Made by a program: the position numbers and the translations under genes. Positions 28,253 through 37,041 of a DNA stretch of 64,000 bases are shown in pieces; position 1 is the stretch's first letter; every line of letters begins with the position of its first letter. Origin of the DNA: Stenotrophomonas pavanii (lineage in GTDB: Bacteria; Pseudomonadota; Gammaproteobacteria; Xanthomonadales; Xanthomonadaceae). The notes below the pieces were generated by a model. That model was not told where the DNA came from. It made no database searches and saw only the letters and a list, made by a program, of their open reading frames with translations. The stretch spans positions 62,001-126,000 of the forward strand of contig NZ_FNFQ01000001.1 in NCBI RefSeq assembly GCF_900101175.1, read 5' to 3'.

Positions 28253-28272
28253 TCCGGCGGTGCGCTGAAACG

Positions 28273-28305
28273 AAAAGGCCCCGGAGCGATCCGGGGCCTT
28301 TTTTG
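28273..28305 (+). terminator. Rho-independent terminator of the RND operon
   Basis: AAAAGGCCCCGG stem, short loop, CCGGGGCCTTTTTT. A textbook stem with a run of T, 20 bp after the pump gene; the flanking A-run means it could also work in the other direction. Confidence 0.9.
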
Positions 28306-28325
28306 TTGTCGCTGCTCTCGAATGC

Positions 28326-28345
28326 ATGCCAACCTTGGTTGGCGC
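28326..28345. repeat. Short palindromic repeat related to the kynU-upstream unit
   Basis: TGCCAACCTTGGTTGGCGCG is a hairpin like the right-hand unit at 9401-9424 (GCCAACCAAGGTTGGC), but lacks the GTAG tetranucleotide. It lies between two converging genes. Confidence 0.5.
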
Positions 28346-28360
28346 GCTTCGGGCAACGCC

Positions 28361-28648
28361 TCAGCGCAGCAGCGCGACCACCGCGCACACTGCCACCAGA
28401 ACCAGCGCGGCCCACTGCATCGGCACGAAGAAGAAATGATGGGGCGCGACTTCACCCTTCTGCCGAGGTGCACGGTTGAGCCACAGGCCCAGCAGCACGT
28501 TCACCGCCGCGCCAATCCCGGCACCCAGCAACACCTGCGGGAGCGGGATGTTGCCCCTGGGGCCTGCGTGCGGGAAGAAATACGCCAGCAGCAGGATCGC
28601 TGCGATCGGCGTGACCAGTGTCAGGATTCCCCAACCACGATAGATCAT
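28361..28648 (-). CDS. Small membrane protein of unknown function
   Basis: The product of 95 residues begins MIYRGWGILTLVTPIAAILLLAYFF and has three hydrophobic segments at about residues 5-26, 36-51 and 74-94. The middle loop is basic (NRAPRQKGEVAPHHFFF). It is probably a three-pass inner-membrane protein. I do not recognise a family. The start at 28648 was chosen because upstream residues are low quality and Arg/Pro-rich. It lies downstream of the acyl-CoA dehydrogenase gene on the same strand, 130 bp away. Confidence 0.65.
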   Translation of the reverse strand: MIYRGWGILTLVTPIAAILLLAYFFPHAGPRGNIPLPQVLLGAGIGAAVNVLLGLWLNRAPRQKGEVAPHHFFFVPMQWAALVLVAVCAVVALLR

Positions 28649-28741
28649 CTGTGCAGACCGTATGGAAACGGCCTGCATTGGAACAGATCCGGCATCGTTC
28701 GGCCAAGACCACGGCGCATCCACGCGTGGCGCCGATCTACT

Positions 28742-28770
28742 GGCCGCGCCGCCATTGCAGCGGCGCGGCC
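28742..28770 (-). terminator. Strong GC hairpin after the acyl-CoA dehydrogenase gene
   Basis: An 11 bp perfect stem (GGCCGCGCCGC / GCGGCGCGGCC) begins 8 bp beyond the stop. There is no T-tract, so termination is plausible but not assured; it may stabilise the 3' end. Confidence 0.4.
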
Positions 28771-28778
28771 GTTGCGTC

Positions 28779-29927
28779 TCAGCGCAGCCCGGTTTCGTTG
28801 CGGGCGATGACCAGTCGCTGGATTTCCGAGGTGCCTTCGTAGATCTCGGTGATCTTGGCATCACGGAAGTAACGCTCCAGCGGCATCTCCTTCGAGTACC
28901 CCATGCCGCCGTGGATCTGCACCGCCTGGTGGGTGATCCACATTGCCGCTTCCGAGGCGGTCAGCTTGGCCACGGCCGCTTCCGTGCTGAAGCGCTTGCC
29001 CTGGCCCTTCACCCATGCCGCACGCAGGGTCAGCAGCAGCGCTGCGTCCAGCTTGCACTTCATGTCGGCAATCTTGGCCTGGGTCATCTGGAAGGTACCG
29101 ATCGGCGCCCCGAACGCCTTGCGCTCCTTCACGTAGTCCAAGGTCGCTTCATAGGCGGCACGGGCGATGCCGATGGCCTGCGAAGCGATACCGATGCGGC
29201 CGGCATCGAGCACGCCCATCGCGATCTTGAAGCCCTCGCCTTCCTGGCCCAGCACGTCTTCGGGCTGCGCCACGTAATCGTTGAACTCGATCTCGCAGGT
29301 GGCCGAGGCGCGGATGCCCAGCTTCGGCTCGGTCTTGCCGCGACCGAAACCGGCCTTGTCGGTATCGATGAGGAAGGCGGTGATGCCACGCGCCCCCTTG
29401 TCCGGCTCGCTCATCGCGAACAGCACGATGTACTTGGCCACCGGGCCGGAGGTGATCCAGCTCTTCTTGCCGTTGATGACGAAGGTGCCGTCGGCCTGCT
29501 TCACCGCGCGGCAACGCATGGCGGTAGCGTCAGAGCCGGACTGCGGCTCGGTCAGCGCGAACGCGCCGATGGCCGTGCCTTCGGCGATCGCACGCACATA
29601 GGTCTGCTTCTGCTGTTCGCTGCCATGGGTGAGGATGCCGTTGCAGAACAGCGAGTTGTTGACCGACATGATGGTCGAGTGGGCGGCGTCGGCGGCGGCG
29701 ACCTCCACCATCGCCAGCACGTACGCAACCGGGTCCATGCCCGCACCGCCGTATTCGGTCGGCACTTCGATGCCCATCAGGCCGTTCTCGCCCAGCAGGC
29801 GGATGTTGTCCAGCGGGAACTCGCCGGTGCGGTCGTGATGCTCCGCGCTGGGGGCGATCTTCTCCTGCGCGATGCGCCGCGCCACGTCCTGCAGCATCAA
29901 CTGCTCTTCGGTAAAGCTGAAATCCAC
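28779..29927 (-). CDS. Acyl-CoA dehydrogenase
   Basis: FAD enzyme that introduces the alpha-beta double bond into acyl-CoA thioesters. The 382-residue product has the ALTEPQSGSDA and KKSWITSGPVA flavin-domain motifs. IYEGTSEIQRLVIAR near the C-terminus carries the usual catalytic glutamate position of short/branched-chain members. The likely start is the GTG at 29927, preceded by GGAGGG; an ATG or longer start would not fit as well. Substrate chain type (butyryl or branched) cannot be settled. It stands apart from other beta-oxidation genes and is divergent from the ArsR-methyltransferase gene. Confidence 0.92.
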   Translation of the reverse strand: MDFSFTEEQLMLQDVARRIAQEKIAPSAEHHDRTGEFPLDNIRLLGENGLMGIEVPTEYGGAGMDPVAYVLAMVEVAAADAAHSTIMSVNNSLFCNGILTHGSEQQKQTYVRAIAEGTAIGAFALTEPQSGSDATAMRCRAVKQADGTFVINGKKSWITSGPVAKYIVLFAMSEPDKGARGITAFLIDTDKAGFGRGKTEPKLGIRASATCEIEFNDYVAQPEDVLGQEGEGFKIAMGVLDAGRIGIASQAIGIARAAYEATLDYVKERKAFGAPIGTFQMTQAKIADMKCKLDAALLLTLRAAWVKGQGKRFSTEAAVAKLTASEAAMWITHQAVQIHGGMGYSKEMPLERYFRDAKITEIYEGTSEIQRLVIARNETGLR

Positions 29928-30050
29928 AACACCCTCCCGGGTACATGAAGTTATGGGCCGCATACGGCGCGCCCAGGTGCCCCGATTGTACCGGGGCCCG
30001 GCTGTTTCCGTACGCTGCCGACTTGACCGCGGCAGGCCTTCTCGGCGAAT

Positions 30051-30078
30051 ATATCTCTATATCGCGATAGGTAGATAT
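30051..30078. promoter_or_regulatory. 28 bp symmetric operator candidate upstream of the ArsR-methyltransferase gene
   Basis: The core TATCGCGATA (30060-30069) is a perfect 10 bp palindrome. It is flanked at equal 3 bp distances by ATATCT (30051-30056) and AGATAT (30073-30078), which are reverse complements. In all 22 of 28 positions are symmetric. It ends 2 bp before the ATG at 30081. Its AT-rich outer arms contrast with the GC-rich surroundings. Probable binding site of the ArsR-type regulator encoded next to it. Confidence 0.7.
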
Positions 30079-30080
30079 TT

Positions 30081-31010
30081 ATGGATCTGGAAGACTGGTC
30101 GACCCGCCTGAAGGTGTTCGCCGATGCGACCCGCGTGCGCCTGCTGGCGCTGCTGGAGCAGGAGGAACTCACCGTGGCCGAACTGTCGGCGATCACCCGG
30201 CTCGCGCAGCCGCGCGTGTCCACCCACCTGGCGCGCCTGAAGGAAGCCGGCCTGGTCCGCGACCGCCGTGCCGGCGTGTCGGCCTACTACCGTTTCGACG
30301 AGGCCCAGCTGGACCCGGCGCAGCGCGCATTGTGGCATGCCCTGAGCAACGGAAGCGACGACCCGTTGCTGCGGCAGGACGCCGAGCGCGTTGCCGCCGT
30401 GCTGGCCCACCGCGCCTCGGACCAGAACTGGGCCGACAGCGTGGCCGGCGACATGGAGCGCCACTACTCGCCGGGCCGCACCTGGGAGGCCCTGGCGCGC
30501 ACCGCGTTGCCGCTGCTGGAAACCGGCGACGTGCTGGACATCGCCTCCGGTGACGGCGTGCTGGCCGAACTGGTCGCCCCCCATGCCAAGCGCTACATCT
30601 GCATCGATACCAGCGCGCGCGTGGTCGCCGCCGCCAGCGAGCGCCTGCGCCGCCTGCCCAATGTGGAAGTGCGCGAAGGCGACATGCACGCGCTGCCGTT
30701 CAAGGACAGCAGCTTCGACCTGGTGGTGCTGATGCACGCGTTGACCTACGCCAGCAAGCCGGCGCAGGCGGTGACCGAAGCCGCGCGCGTGCTGCGCTCG
30801 GGTGGCCGCCTGCTGCTGTGCAGCCTGGCCCGCCACGAACACAAGGCCGCGGTGGAAGCCTACGGCCACGTCAACCTTGGCTTCAGCGACAAGGAACTGC
30901 GCAGGTTCGTCGACAAGGCCGGCCTGCAGGTGTCCAGCCTGGAGACGGTCACCCGCGAAAAGCGTCCGCCGCACTTCGAAGTGATTTCGCTGATCGCCAA
31001 CAAGCCCTGA
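30081..31010 (+). CDS. ArsR-family regulator fused to a SAM-dependent methyltransferase domain (SahR-like)
   Basis: Residues 1-75 form an ArsR winged helix ([18 protein letters not shown], then [18 protein letters not shown]). From about residue 120 there is a class I methyltransferase domain with motif [10 protein letters not shown] at 151-159 and the acidic D of motif II in ICIDTS. The whole is 309 residues. It lacks the CxC metal site of arsenic sensors. ArsR regulators that sense S-adenosylhomocysteine (SahR) control methionine-cycle genes in several proteobacteria, and this gene lies 13 bp upstream of split metH, so a SAM- or SAH-sensing role is likely. Whether the domain methylates anything is unknown. 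Confidence 0.85.
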   Translation: MDLEDWSTRLKVFADATRVRLLALLEQEELTVAELSAITRLAQPRVSTHLARLKEAGLVRDRRAGVSAYYRFDEAQLDPAQRALWHALSNGSDDPLLRQDAERVAAVLAHRASDQNWADSVAGDMERHYSPGRTWEALARTALPLLETGDVLDIASGDGVLAELVAPHAKRYICIDTSARVVAAASERLRRLPNVEVREGDMHALPFKDSSFDLVVLMHALTYASKPAQAVTEAARVLRSGGRLLLCSLARHEHKAAVEAYGHVNLGFSDKELRRFVDKAGLQVSSLETVTREKRPPHFEVISLIANKP

Positions 31011-31023
31011 GCCCGAGACTGCC

Positions 31024-32118
31024 ATGCCTGCCCTGCCCTGGTTGCATCCTGATCGTGCCAACGCCCTGCTCGACGCCCTGCGCGAGCGGATCCTGATCAT
31101 CGACGGCGCGATGGGCACGATGATCCAGCGCCACGGCCTGCAGGAAGACGACTATCGGGGCGAGCGCTTCGCGGGTGGCTATGACCATGCACATGGCCCC
31201 GGCTGCGACCACGGCGCCCCCGAGGGCCATGATCTGAAGGGCAACAACGATCTGCTGCTGCTGACCCGTCCGCAGATCATCGCCGACATCCACACCGCCT
31301 ACCTGGAAGCAGGCGCGGATCTGGTCGAGACCAACACCTTCAACGCCACCTCGGTCAGCCAGGCCGACTACCACCTCGAGCACCTGGTGTACGAGTTGAA
31401 CAAGACCGGGGCGGCGGTTGCACGCGCCTGCTGCGATGCGGTGGCTGCAACCACGCCCGGCAAGCCACGCTTCGTGATCGGCGTGATCGGCCCGACCAGC
31501 CGCACCGCCTCGATCAGCCCCGACGTGAATGATCCAGGCTTCCGCAACACCAGCTTCGACGAGCTGCGCGACACCTACCGGGAGGCCATCGAAGGGCTGA
31601 TCGACGGGGGCGCCGACACCCTCATGGTCGAGACCATCTTCGACACGCTCAATGCCAAGGCGGCGCTGTATGCGCTGGAAGAAGCGTTCGACGCGCGCGG
31701 CGCACGCCTGCCGGTGATGATCTCCGGCACCATCACCGACGCCTCCGGGCGCACGCTGTCCGGGCAGACCGCCGAAGCGTTCCACGCCTCGCTGGCACAC
31801 GCGCGGCCGCTGTCGATCGGCTTGAACTGCGCACTGGGTGCCGAGGCGATGCGACCACACGTGGAAACCCTTTCGCAGGTCGCCGACTGCCACGTCAGCG
31901 CCCACCCCAATGCGGGCCTGCCCAACGCCTTCGGCGAATATGACGAAACGCCGGAAGAGATGGCCGCCACCCTGCGCGGCTTCGCCGAGGATGGCCTGTT
32001 GAACCTGGTCGGCGGCTGCTGTGGCTCCACGCCCGCGCACATCCGCGCCATCGCCCAGGCCGTCGCCGGATTGCCGCCGCGCGCCCTGCCCGCATCCCGG
32101 GAGCAGCAGGCCGCATGA
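31024..32118 (+). CDS. metH: Methionine synthase, homocysteine-binding subunit (MetH N-terminal module)
   Basis: The 364-residue product corresponds to the first module of cobalamin-dependent MetH, which binds homocysteine through zinc. The zinc cysteines are C269 in [11 protein letters not shown] and C332/C333 in GGCCGSTP. The usual opening DGAMGTMIQ and [16 protein letters not shown] are present. Compared with E. coli, residues 53-69 form a His/Gly-rich loop ([17 protein letters not shown]). The frame ends with a true stop and overlaps the next gene by four bases (ATGA). The two products together add up to one MetH of about 1258 residues. Confidence 0.93.
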   Translation: MPALPWLHPDRANALLDALRERILIIDGAMGTMIQRHGLQEDDYRGERFAGGYDHAHGPGCDHGAPEGHDLKGNNDLLLLTRPQIIADIHTAYLEAGADLVETNTFNATSVSQADYHLEHLVYELNKTGAAVARACCDAVAATTPGKPRFVIGVIGPTSRTASISPDVNDPGFRNTSFDELRDTYREAIEGLIDGGADTLMVETIFDTLNAKAALYALEEAFDARGARLPVMISGTITDASGRTLSGQTAEAFHASLAHARPLSIGLNCALGAEAMRPHVETLSQVADCHVSAHPNAGLPNAFGEYDETPEEMAATLRGFAEDGLLNLVGGCCGSTPAHIRAIAQAVAGLPPRALPASREQQAA

Positions 32119-34799
32119 ACACCCCGCCCTATACCCGCCTGTCCGGCCTGGAGCCGCTGGTCATCACACCGGACCTGCTGTTCATCAACGTCGGCGAGCG
32201 CACCAACGTCACCGGCAGCGCGCAGTTCCGCAAGCTCATCAAGGAAGGCCGCTACGAAGAGGCGGTGGACGTGGCCCGCCAGCAGGTGGCCAGCGGAGCG
32301 CAGATCCTCGACGTCAACATGGACGAGGGCCTGATCGATTCGGAAGCGGCAATGACCCGCTACCTCAACCTGATCATGTCCGAGCCGGACATCGCCCGCA
32401 TCCCGGTGATGGTCGATTCCTCCAAGTGGAGCGTGATCGAGGCCGGGCTGAAGTGCCTGCAGGGCAAGAGCGTGGTCAATTCGATCTCGCTGAAGGAAGG
32501 CGAGGCGCTGTTCCGCGAACATGCACGCAAGGTGCTGCGCTACGGTGCCGCTGCGGTGGTGATGGCCTTCGACGAGAACGGGCAGGCCGACACCTGCGCG
32601 CGCAAGGTCGAGATCTGCACCCGCGCCTATCGCATCCTGGTCGACGAGATCGGCTTCCCGCCGCAGGACATCATCTTCGACCCGAACATCTTCGCCGTCG
32701 CCACCGGTATCGAAGAGCACGACAACTACGCGGTGGACTTCATCGAAGCCACCCGCATCATCAAGCAGACGCTGCCGCACTGCCATGTCTCCGGCGGCGT
32801 CTCCAACGTTTCGTTCTCCTTCCGCGGCAATGAAACGGTGCGCCAGGCGATCCACTCGGTGTTCCTGTACCACGCGATCGCGGCCGGGATGGACATGGGC
32901 ATCGTCAACGCCGGTGCCATGCCGATCTATGACGAGCTGGAGCCGGAGCTGCGCGAACGCGTCGAGGACGTGATCCTCAACCGCCGCAGCGATGCCACCG
33001 AGCGCCTGCTGGAGATCGCCGAGCGTTACAAGGGCAGGAAAGGCGCAGCGAAGGCGGAGGACCTGGGCTGGCGCGAGAAGCCTGTCGCACAGCGCCTGGC
33101 CCATGCCCTGGTGCACGGCCTGGACGCTTATGTCGAGGAAGACACCGAGCTGGCCCGGCAGGCCGCCAGCCGACCGCTGGACGTGATCGAAGGCCCGCTG
33201 ATGGATGGCATGAACATCGTCGGCGACCTGTTCGGTGCGGGCAAGATGTTCCTGCCGCAGGTGGTCAAGTCCGCGCGCGTGATGAAGAAGGCGGTGGCCT
33301 ACCTGCTGCCCTACATCGAGGCCGAGAAGGCGCGCAGCGGTGACACCGCCAAGAGCAACGGCAAGATCATCATGGCCACGGTGAAGGGCGACGTGCATGA
33401 CATCGGCAAGAACATCGTCGGCGTGGTCCTGGCCTGCAACAACTTCGAGGTGGTCGACCTGGGCGTGATGGTGCCGGCGCAGAAGATCCTGGATGCCGCC
33501 CGCGAGCACCATGCCGACCTGATCGGCCTGTCCGGACTGATCACGCCGTCGCTGGAGGAGATGAGCCACGTCGCCCGCGAGATGGAGCGCCAGGGTTTCG
33601 ACCTGCCGCTGCTGATCGGCGGCGCCACCACCTCGCGCGCGCACACCGCGCTGAAGATCGACCCGCATTACAAGGCGCCGACGGTGTGGGTGAAGGACGC
33701 CTCGCGCGCGGTGGGCGTGGCCCAGTCGCTGATCTCGCGCGACCTGCGCGAGGCCTTCGTCGCCGCCAACGAGGCCGACTATGCCGAAATCCGCGCGCGC
33801 CATCGCAACCGTGGCGACGCCAAGCGCCTGGTCACGCTGGAGCATGCACGCGCGCAGAAGTTCCAGGGCGGCTGGGACAGTTACACGCCACCGGCACCGC
33901 GCCAGCCCGGCCTGCATGTGTTCGACGACTACCCGTTGGCCGAACTGGTCGACTACATCGACTGGACGCCGTTCTTCCAGGCCTGGGAACTGGCCGGCAA
34001 GTTCCCGGCCATTCTCACCGACGAGATTGTCGGTACCCAGGCCAGCGATCTGTACAAGGATGCCCGCGCGATGCTCGACCGCATCGTCGAAGAGAAGTGG
34101 CTGACCGCCAAGGCCGTGTTCGGCCTGTGGCCGGCCAACAGCGTCGGCGACGACGTGCGCGTGCAGCACCCCCAGGGCGAGGCCACGTTGTACTTCCTGC
34201 GCCAGCAGGTCGACAAGCCGGCCGAGCGGCCGGACTTCTGCCTGGCCGATTTCATCGCTCCCGCCGACAGCGGCCGCCAGGACTGGATCGGTGCGTTCGC
34301 GGTCACCGCGGGCATCGGCATCGATGCCCACGTCGCGCGCTTCGAGGCGGACCATGACGACTACAACGCGATCCTGCTGAAGGCACTGGCCGACCGCTTC
34401 GCCGAAGCGCTGGCCGAGCGCCTGCACCAGCGCGTGCGCACTGAATTCTGGGGCTATGACCGTGCCGAGGCGCTGGACAACGATGCCCTGATCGACGAGC
34501 AGTATCGCGGCATCCGGCCGGCGCCCGGCTATCCCGCCTGCCCGGAGCACAGCGAGAAACGGCGCCTGTTCGACCTGCTGCAGGCCGAAGCAAATGCCGG
34601 CATGGAACTGACCGAGAGCTTCGCGATGCTGCCCACGGCCGCTGTTTCGGGCTACTACTTCAGCCACCCGCAGAGCCAGTACTTCGTGGTCGGCCGGCTC
34701 AGCCGCGAACAGATCAGCGACTACGCCCGCCGCAAGGGCGTGGACCGCGCCCAGGCCGAACGCTGGCTCGCCTCCAACCTCGACTACGACCCCGAATGA
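32115..34799 (+). CDS. metH: Methionine synthase, folate, cobalamin and activation modules
   Basis: The 894-residue product holds the rest of MetH. First comes the methyltetrahydrofolate-binding barrel ([27 protein letters not shown]). The cap and B12 domain follow with the cobalamin motif GDVHDIGKN, whose lower-axial histidine is about residue 428. Last is the reactivation domain, with [16 protein letters not shown] binding SAM near the C-terminus. It needs the preceding product for homocysteine. Both parts are intact, so this is a split enzyme and not a frameshift remnant. Xanthomonads are known to carry metH as two neighbouring genes. Confidence 0.95.
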   Translation: MNTPPYTRLSGLEPLVITPDLLFINVGERTNVTGSAQFRKLIKEGRYEEAVDVARQQVASGAQILDVNMDEGLIDSEAAMTRYLNLIMSEPDIARIPVMVDSSKWSVIEAGLKCLQGKSVVNSISLKEGEALFREHARKVLRYGAAAVVMAFDENGQADTCARKVEICTRAYRILVDEIGFPPQDIIFDPNIFAVATGIEEHDNYAVDFIEATRIIKQTLPHCHVSGGVSNVSFSFRGNETVRQAIHSVFLYHAIAAGMDMGIVNAGAMPIYDELEPELRERVEDVILNRRSDATERLLEIAERYKGRKGAAKAEDLGWREKPVAQRLAHALVHGLDAYVEEDTELARQAASRPLDVIEGPLMDGMNIVGDLFGAGKMFLPQVVKSARVMKKAVAYLLPYIEAEKARSGDTAKSNGKIIMATVKGDVHDIGKNIVGVVLACNNFEVVDLGVMVPAQKILDAAREHHADLIGLSGLITPSLEEMSHVAREMERQGFDLPLLIGGATTSRAHTALKIDPHYKAPTVWVKDASRAVGVAQSLISRDLREAFVAANEADYAEIRARHRNRGDAKRLVTLEHARAQKFQGGWDSYTPPAPRQPGLHVFDDYPLAELVDYIDWTPFFQAWELAGKFPAILTDEIVGTQASDLYKDARAMLDRIVEEKWLTAKAVFGLWPANSVGDDVRVQHPQGEATLYFLRQQVDKPAERPDFCLADFIAPADSGRQDWIGAFAVTAGIGIDAHVARFEADHDDYNAILLKALADRFAEALAERLHQRVRTEFWGYDRAEALDNDALIDEQYRGIRPAPGYPACPEHSEKRRLFDLLQAEANAGMELTESFAMLPTAAVSGYYFSHPQSQYFVVGRLSREQISDYARRKGVDRAQAERWLASNLDYDPE

Positions 34800-34802
34800 C
34801 AC

Positions 34803-34868
34803 AAAAAGGGGACGGAGGGGATTAAGTCGTTTATGCATTCGCGACTTAATCCCCTCCGTCCCCTTTTT
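34803..34868. repeat. 66 bp near-perfect palindrome between metH and the MFS gene
   Basis: Two 27 bp arms (34803-34829 and 34842-34868) are exact reverse complements, starting AAAAAGGGGACGG and ending CCGTCCCCTTTTT. The 12 bp centre carries ATGCAT on the same dyad axis. It begins 3 bp after metH and ends 16 bp before the next start codon. With A-runs and T-runs at its ends it can act as a terminator on either strand. Similar AAGGGGACGGAGGGG arms occur as dispersed repeats in xanthomonad genomes as far as I recall. Confidence 0.85.
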
Positions 34869-34884
34869 GCCTCATCATTCCGCA

Positions 34885-36063
34885 ATGACCGTTCCCGTTG
34901 CCCGCCTCTCCAGTTTTTACCTGTTCTACTACGCGGCGCTGGGCGCGTTCACTCCGTACTGGAGCCTGTTCCTGACCGCGCGCGGCATGAGCGTGACCGC
35001 GATCAGCGTGATGATGGGCCTGTGGTACGCCACCCGCGTGATCGCACCCAGCACCTGGACTTCGCTGGCGGCGGCATCGCCACGGCCGATCCGGCTGCTG
35101 CGCGTCGGCTGCGTGTTGACCCTGCTCAGCTTCGCCGCCTTCCTGCTGCCGCTTCCGCAGCCCTGGATGTACCCGGCCATGGTGGTGTTCTGCTTCTTCT
35201 ACAACGCGGTGATGCCGCAGTTCGAGTCGATCACCCTCACTCACCTGGGCAACGACAGCCATCGCTACGGGTTGATCCGGGTCTGGGGCTCACTCGGCTT
35301 CATCGCCGTGGTCACCCTGTTCGGCTGGCTGATCGAAGGCAATGGCGCCAGCAACCACGCCGGATTGCTGCCCTGGATGATGCTGCCGCTGTTCGCCTTG
35401 CTGGTGGCCTCGGCCTTCAGCAACCACTATGCGCGCGACATCGGCAGGACCCAGGGCGATGCGAGCGGCTTCTGGCAGATCGTGCGCCGCCCGCCGGTGC
35501 TGGCCTTCTTCCTGGCCGCGTTCATGGAGCAGCTGTCATTCGGCCCGTACTACACGTTCTTTTCGGTCTACATGGACCATCACGGTTACCGCACCTCCAC
35601 CCTCGGCCTGCTGTGGACCATCGGCGTCGTCTTCGAAGTGGGCGTGTTCTTCACCATCGGCCGTTTCTTCCGCCGCTATGACGCCAGTTGGATGCTGTTG
35701 ATCGCGCTGGTCAGTTCCTGCCTGCGCTGGGCGGTGACCGCCCTGTTCCCCGAAAACCTGCCGGTGATGCTGCTGGCGCAGACCGCGCATGCCCTGGGCT
35801 TTGCCGCCTTCTTCGCGGCTGCGATGCAGATGCTGGCCACCTACTTCCCGGGCCGGCTCAACGGTCACGGCCAGGGCCTGCTGTACGGCTTCTCGTCCGG
35901 CGTGGGCGGCGTGCTGGGCGCACTGATCGCCGGTCAGCTGTGGAAGATCGACGACGGCCGCACGGCCTTCCTCGCCGGCAGCGGCTTCGCGCTGGTCGGC
36001 GCCCTGCTCTGCTTCTTCGCGCTCAGCCTCCCGCTGATACGTGCGCGCCGCAGCGCCCGCTGA
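34885..36063 (+). CDS. MFS transporter, HcaT/MFS_1-like family
   Basis: The product of 392 residues has 12 predicted membrane segments and starts MTVPVARLSSFYLFYYAALGAFTPYWSLFL. This resembles the MFS_1-like group that includes the E. coli 3-phenylpropionate transporter HcaT. Substrate unknown; HcaT-like genes without aromatic catabolic neighbours are often annotated only as sugar or nucleoside transporters. I chose the ATG at 34885. A TTG start six codons earlier lies inside the palindrome. There is no clear Shine-Dalgarno sequence, and the palindrome leaves almost no room for a promoter. Confidence 0.85.
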   Translation: MTVPVARLSSFYLFYYAALGAFTPYWSLFLTARGMSVTAISVMMGLWYATRVIAPSTWTSLAAASPRPIRLLRVGCVLTLLSFAAFLLPLPQPWMYPAMVVFCFFYNAVMPQFESITLTHLGNDSHRYGLIRVWGSLGFIAVVTLFGWLIEGNGASNHAGLLPWMMLPLFALLVASAFSNHYARDIGRTQGDASGFWQIVRRPPVLAFFLAAFMEQLSFGPYYTFFSVYMDHHGYRTSTLGLLWTIGVVFEVGVFFTIGRFFRRYDASWMLLIALVSSCLRWAVTALFPENLPVMLLAQTAHALGFAAFFAAAMQMLATYFPGRLNGHGQGLLYGFSSGVGGVLGALIAGQLWKIDDGRTAFLAGSGFALVGALLCFFALSLPLIRARRSAR

Positions 36064-36064
36064 A

Positions 36065-36096
36065 ACGAAAACGCCGGGCACTGCCCGGCGTTTTCG
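36065..36096. terminator. Bidirectional terminator between converging genes
   Basis: GAAAACGCCGGGCA loop TGCCCGGCGTTTTC is a symmetric stem with A-run and T-run flanks. It lies between the converging MFS and DUF2058 genes and can serve both. Confidence 0.85.
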
Positions 36097-36113
36097 TCAT
36101 CCTGCGCTTCCGC

Positions 36114-36788
36114 TTACCAGACCAGGTCGTCCGGTACCTGGTACTGCGGATCGGCGTATGGATCTTCTTCGGCCGGCGCATTCGGATCGACCTTCAGCGC
36201 CACCGATGCGGCAAACACCGCCTCGCACTCGGCCAGCACTTCGGCGGTCACCAGCAGGTAACGGCCATTGAGCTGGACCACGCCCAGCGCACCGGCATTG
36301 AGCGCGGTCAGCTGTTCGGCGGTCACGTAGATGCGCTTGATCTTGCCGCCGTACGGGAAGTGGCGGGCAATGTCGGCCGCCTCGGCATTCAGGCTCTTGT
36401 CCTTCAGCAGTTCTTCCAGCTTGGCCTTCGCCTCGCGGCGGACGCGTGCTTCTTCCTGCTTCAGGCGCTCGGCTTCGATGCGCTCTTCCTTTTCCCGCTG
36501 CGCGCGAATGGCATAGGCCTTGGCCAGATCCATCTCTTCGGCGCTGCGCGGCTTGCGCGGGCCCTGGCCGCGGGCCTGCCCAGCAGGCTTGCCCGGGCCA
36601 CCACGGCCATGCCCACGACGCTCACCGGGCGTGTGCTCGCCCTTGCCAGCGCCCTGCGGCTTTCCATTGCCGTTGCCACCCTTGCCCTGCGGGCGGCCGT
36701 CACGACGGGGGGCATCATTCTTGCGCTCGGGCTTGGGCGCAGGCTTGAAGCCCAGGCCCAGCAGCTGGTCGCGGAGGGTATCGCTCAT
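36114..36788 (-). CDS. DUF2058 family protein (YaiL-like)
   Basis: The 224-residue protein starts MSDTLRDQLLGLGFKPAPKPE. Residues 20-85 are a low-complexity, basic Gly/Lys/Arg/Pro-rich segment. A charged helix (AEEMDLAKAYAIRAQREKEER...) follows, then the compact C-terminal block IARHFPYGGKIKRIYVTAEQL. This matches DUF2058, including E. coli YaiL. A nucleic-acid role is often suggested because of the basic tract but is not established. It is 10 bp after slyX and probably co-transcribed. Confidence 0.85.
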   Translation of the reverse strand: MSDTLRDQLLGLGFKPAPKPERKNDAPRRDGRPQGKGGNGNGKPQGAGKGEHTPGERRGHGRGGPGKPAGQARGQGPRKPRSAEEMDLAKAYAIRAQREKEERIEAERLKQEEARVRREAKAKLEELLKDKSLNAEAADIARHFPYGGKIKRIYVTAEQLTALNAGALGVVQLNGRYLLVTAEVLAECEAVFAASVALKVDPNAPAEEDPYADPQYQVPDDLVW

Positions 36789-36798
36789 AGAGGTCGGA

Positions 36799-37041
36799 TC
36801 AGTAGTGCGGCGGCGGCGGTTCGCTCGCCGGATCGGAAGAATTCAATGCGTTGCGGACCTTGCCCAGGTCTTCCAGCAGCACGCGCAGCACATCGGCGTT
36901 GCGCATGCCCTGCATGCGGGCATCGGCCAGCGCATCGCTCAGTTCGGCCAGCGCCTGCTCCTGGAAGGACACGCGCATCTCCAGCTCGACCAGGCGCGCT
37001 TCCAGCGCCTGCTCGCGTTCGGTTGGCAGCAGGTCAGACAT
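36799..37041 (-). CDS. slyX: SlyX-like coiled-coil protein
   Basis: An 80-residue protein with a heptad-like helix from about residue 10 to 45 ([25 protein letters not shown]) and a Pro-rich end (EPPPPHY), the classic SlyX pattern. Function is unknown in E. coli. The start at 37041 overlaps the end of ugd by eight bases, so the two are likely translated from the same message. A longer in-frame start inside ugd was rejected. Confidence 0.85.
   Translation of the reverse strand: MSDLLPTEREQALEARLVELEMRVSFQEQALAELSDALADARMQGMRNADVLRVLLEDLGKVRNALNSSDPASEPPPPHY

Noticed and set aside
23633..28327. Minus-strand open frame of more than 1500 codons opposite the RND operon
   Set aside because: His/Gln/Asp/Arg-rich composition typical of antisense shadows in high-GC genomes; the plus strand encodes intact TetR, adaptor and pump.
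32100..32130. metH as a frameshifted pseudogene
   Set aside because: Both parts end and begin at proper codons with an ATGA overlap and keep all catalytic and ligand residues; split metH is known in related genera.
31575..34838. Minus-strand open frame opposite metH
   Set aside because: Antisense shadow; both MetH products on the plus strand are complete.
34867..34884. TTG start for the MFS gene inside the palindrome
   Set aside because: It would put the first codons in the hairpin arm; the ATG at 34885 matches the usual start of the family better.
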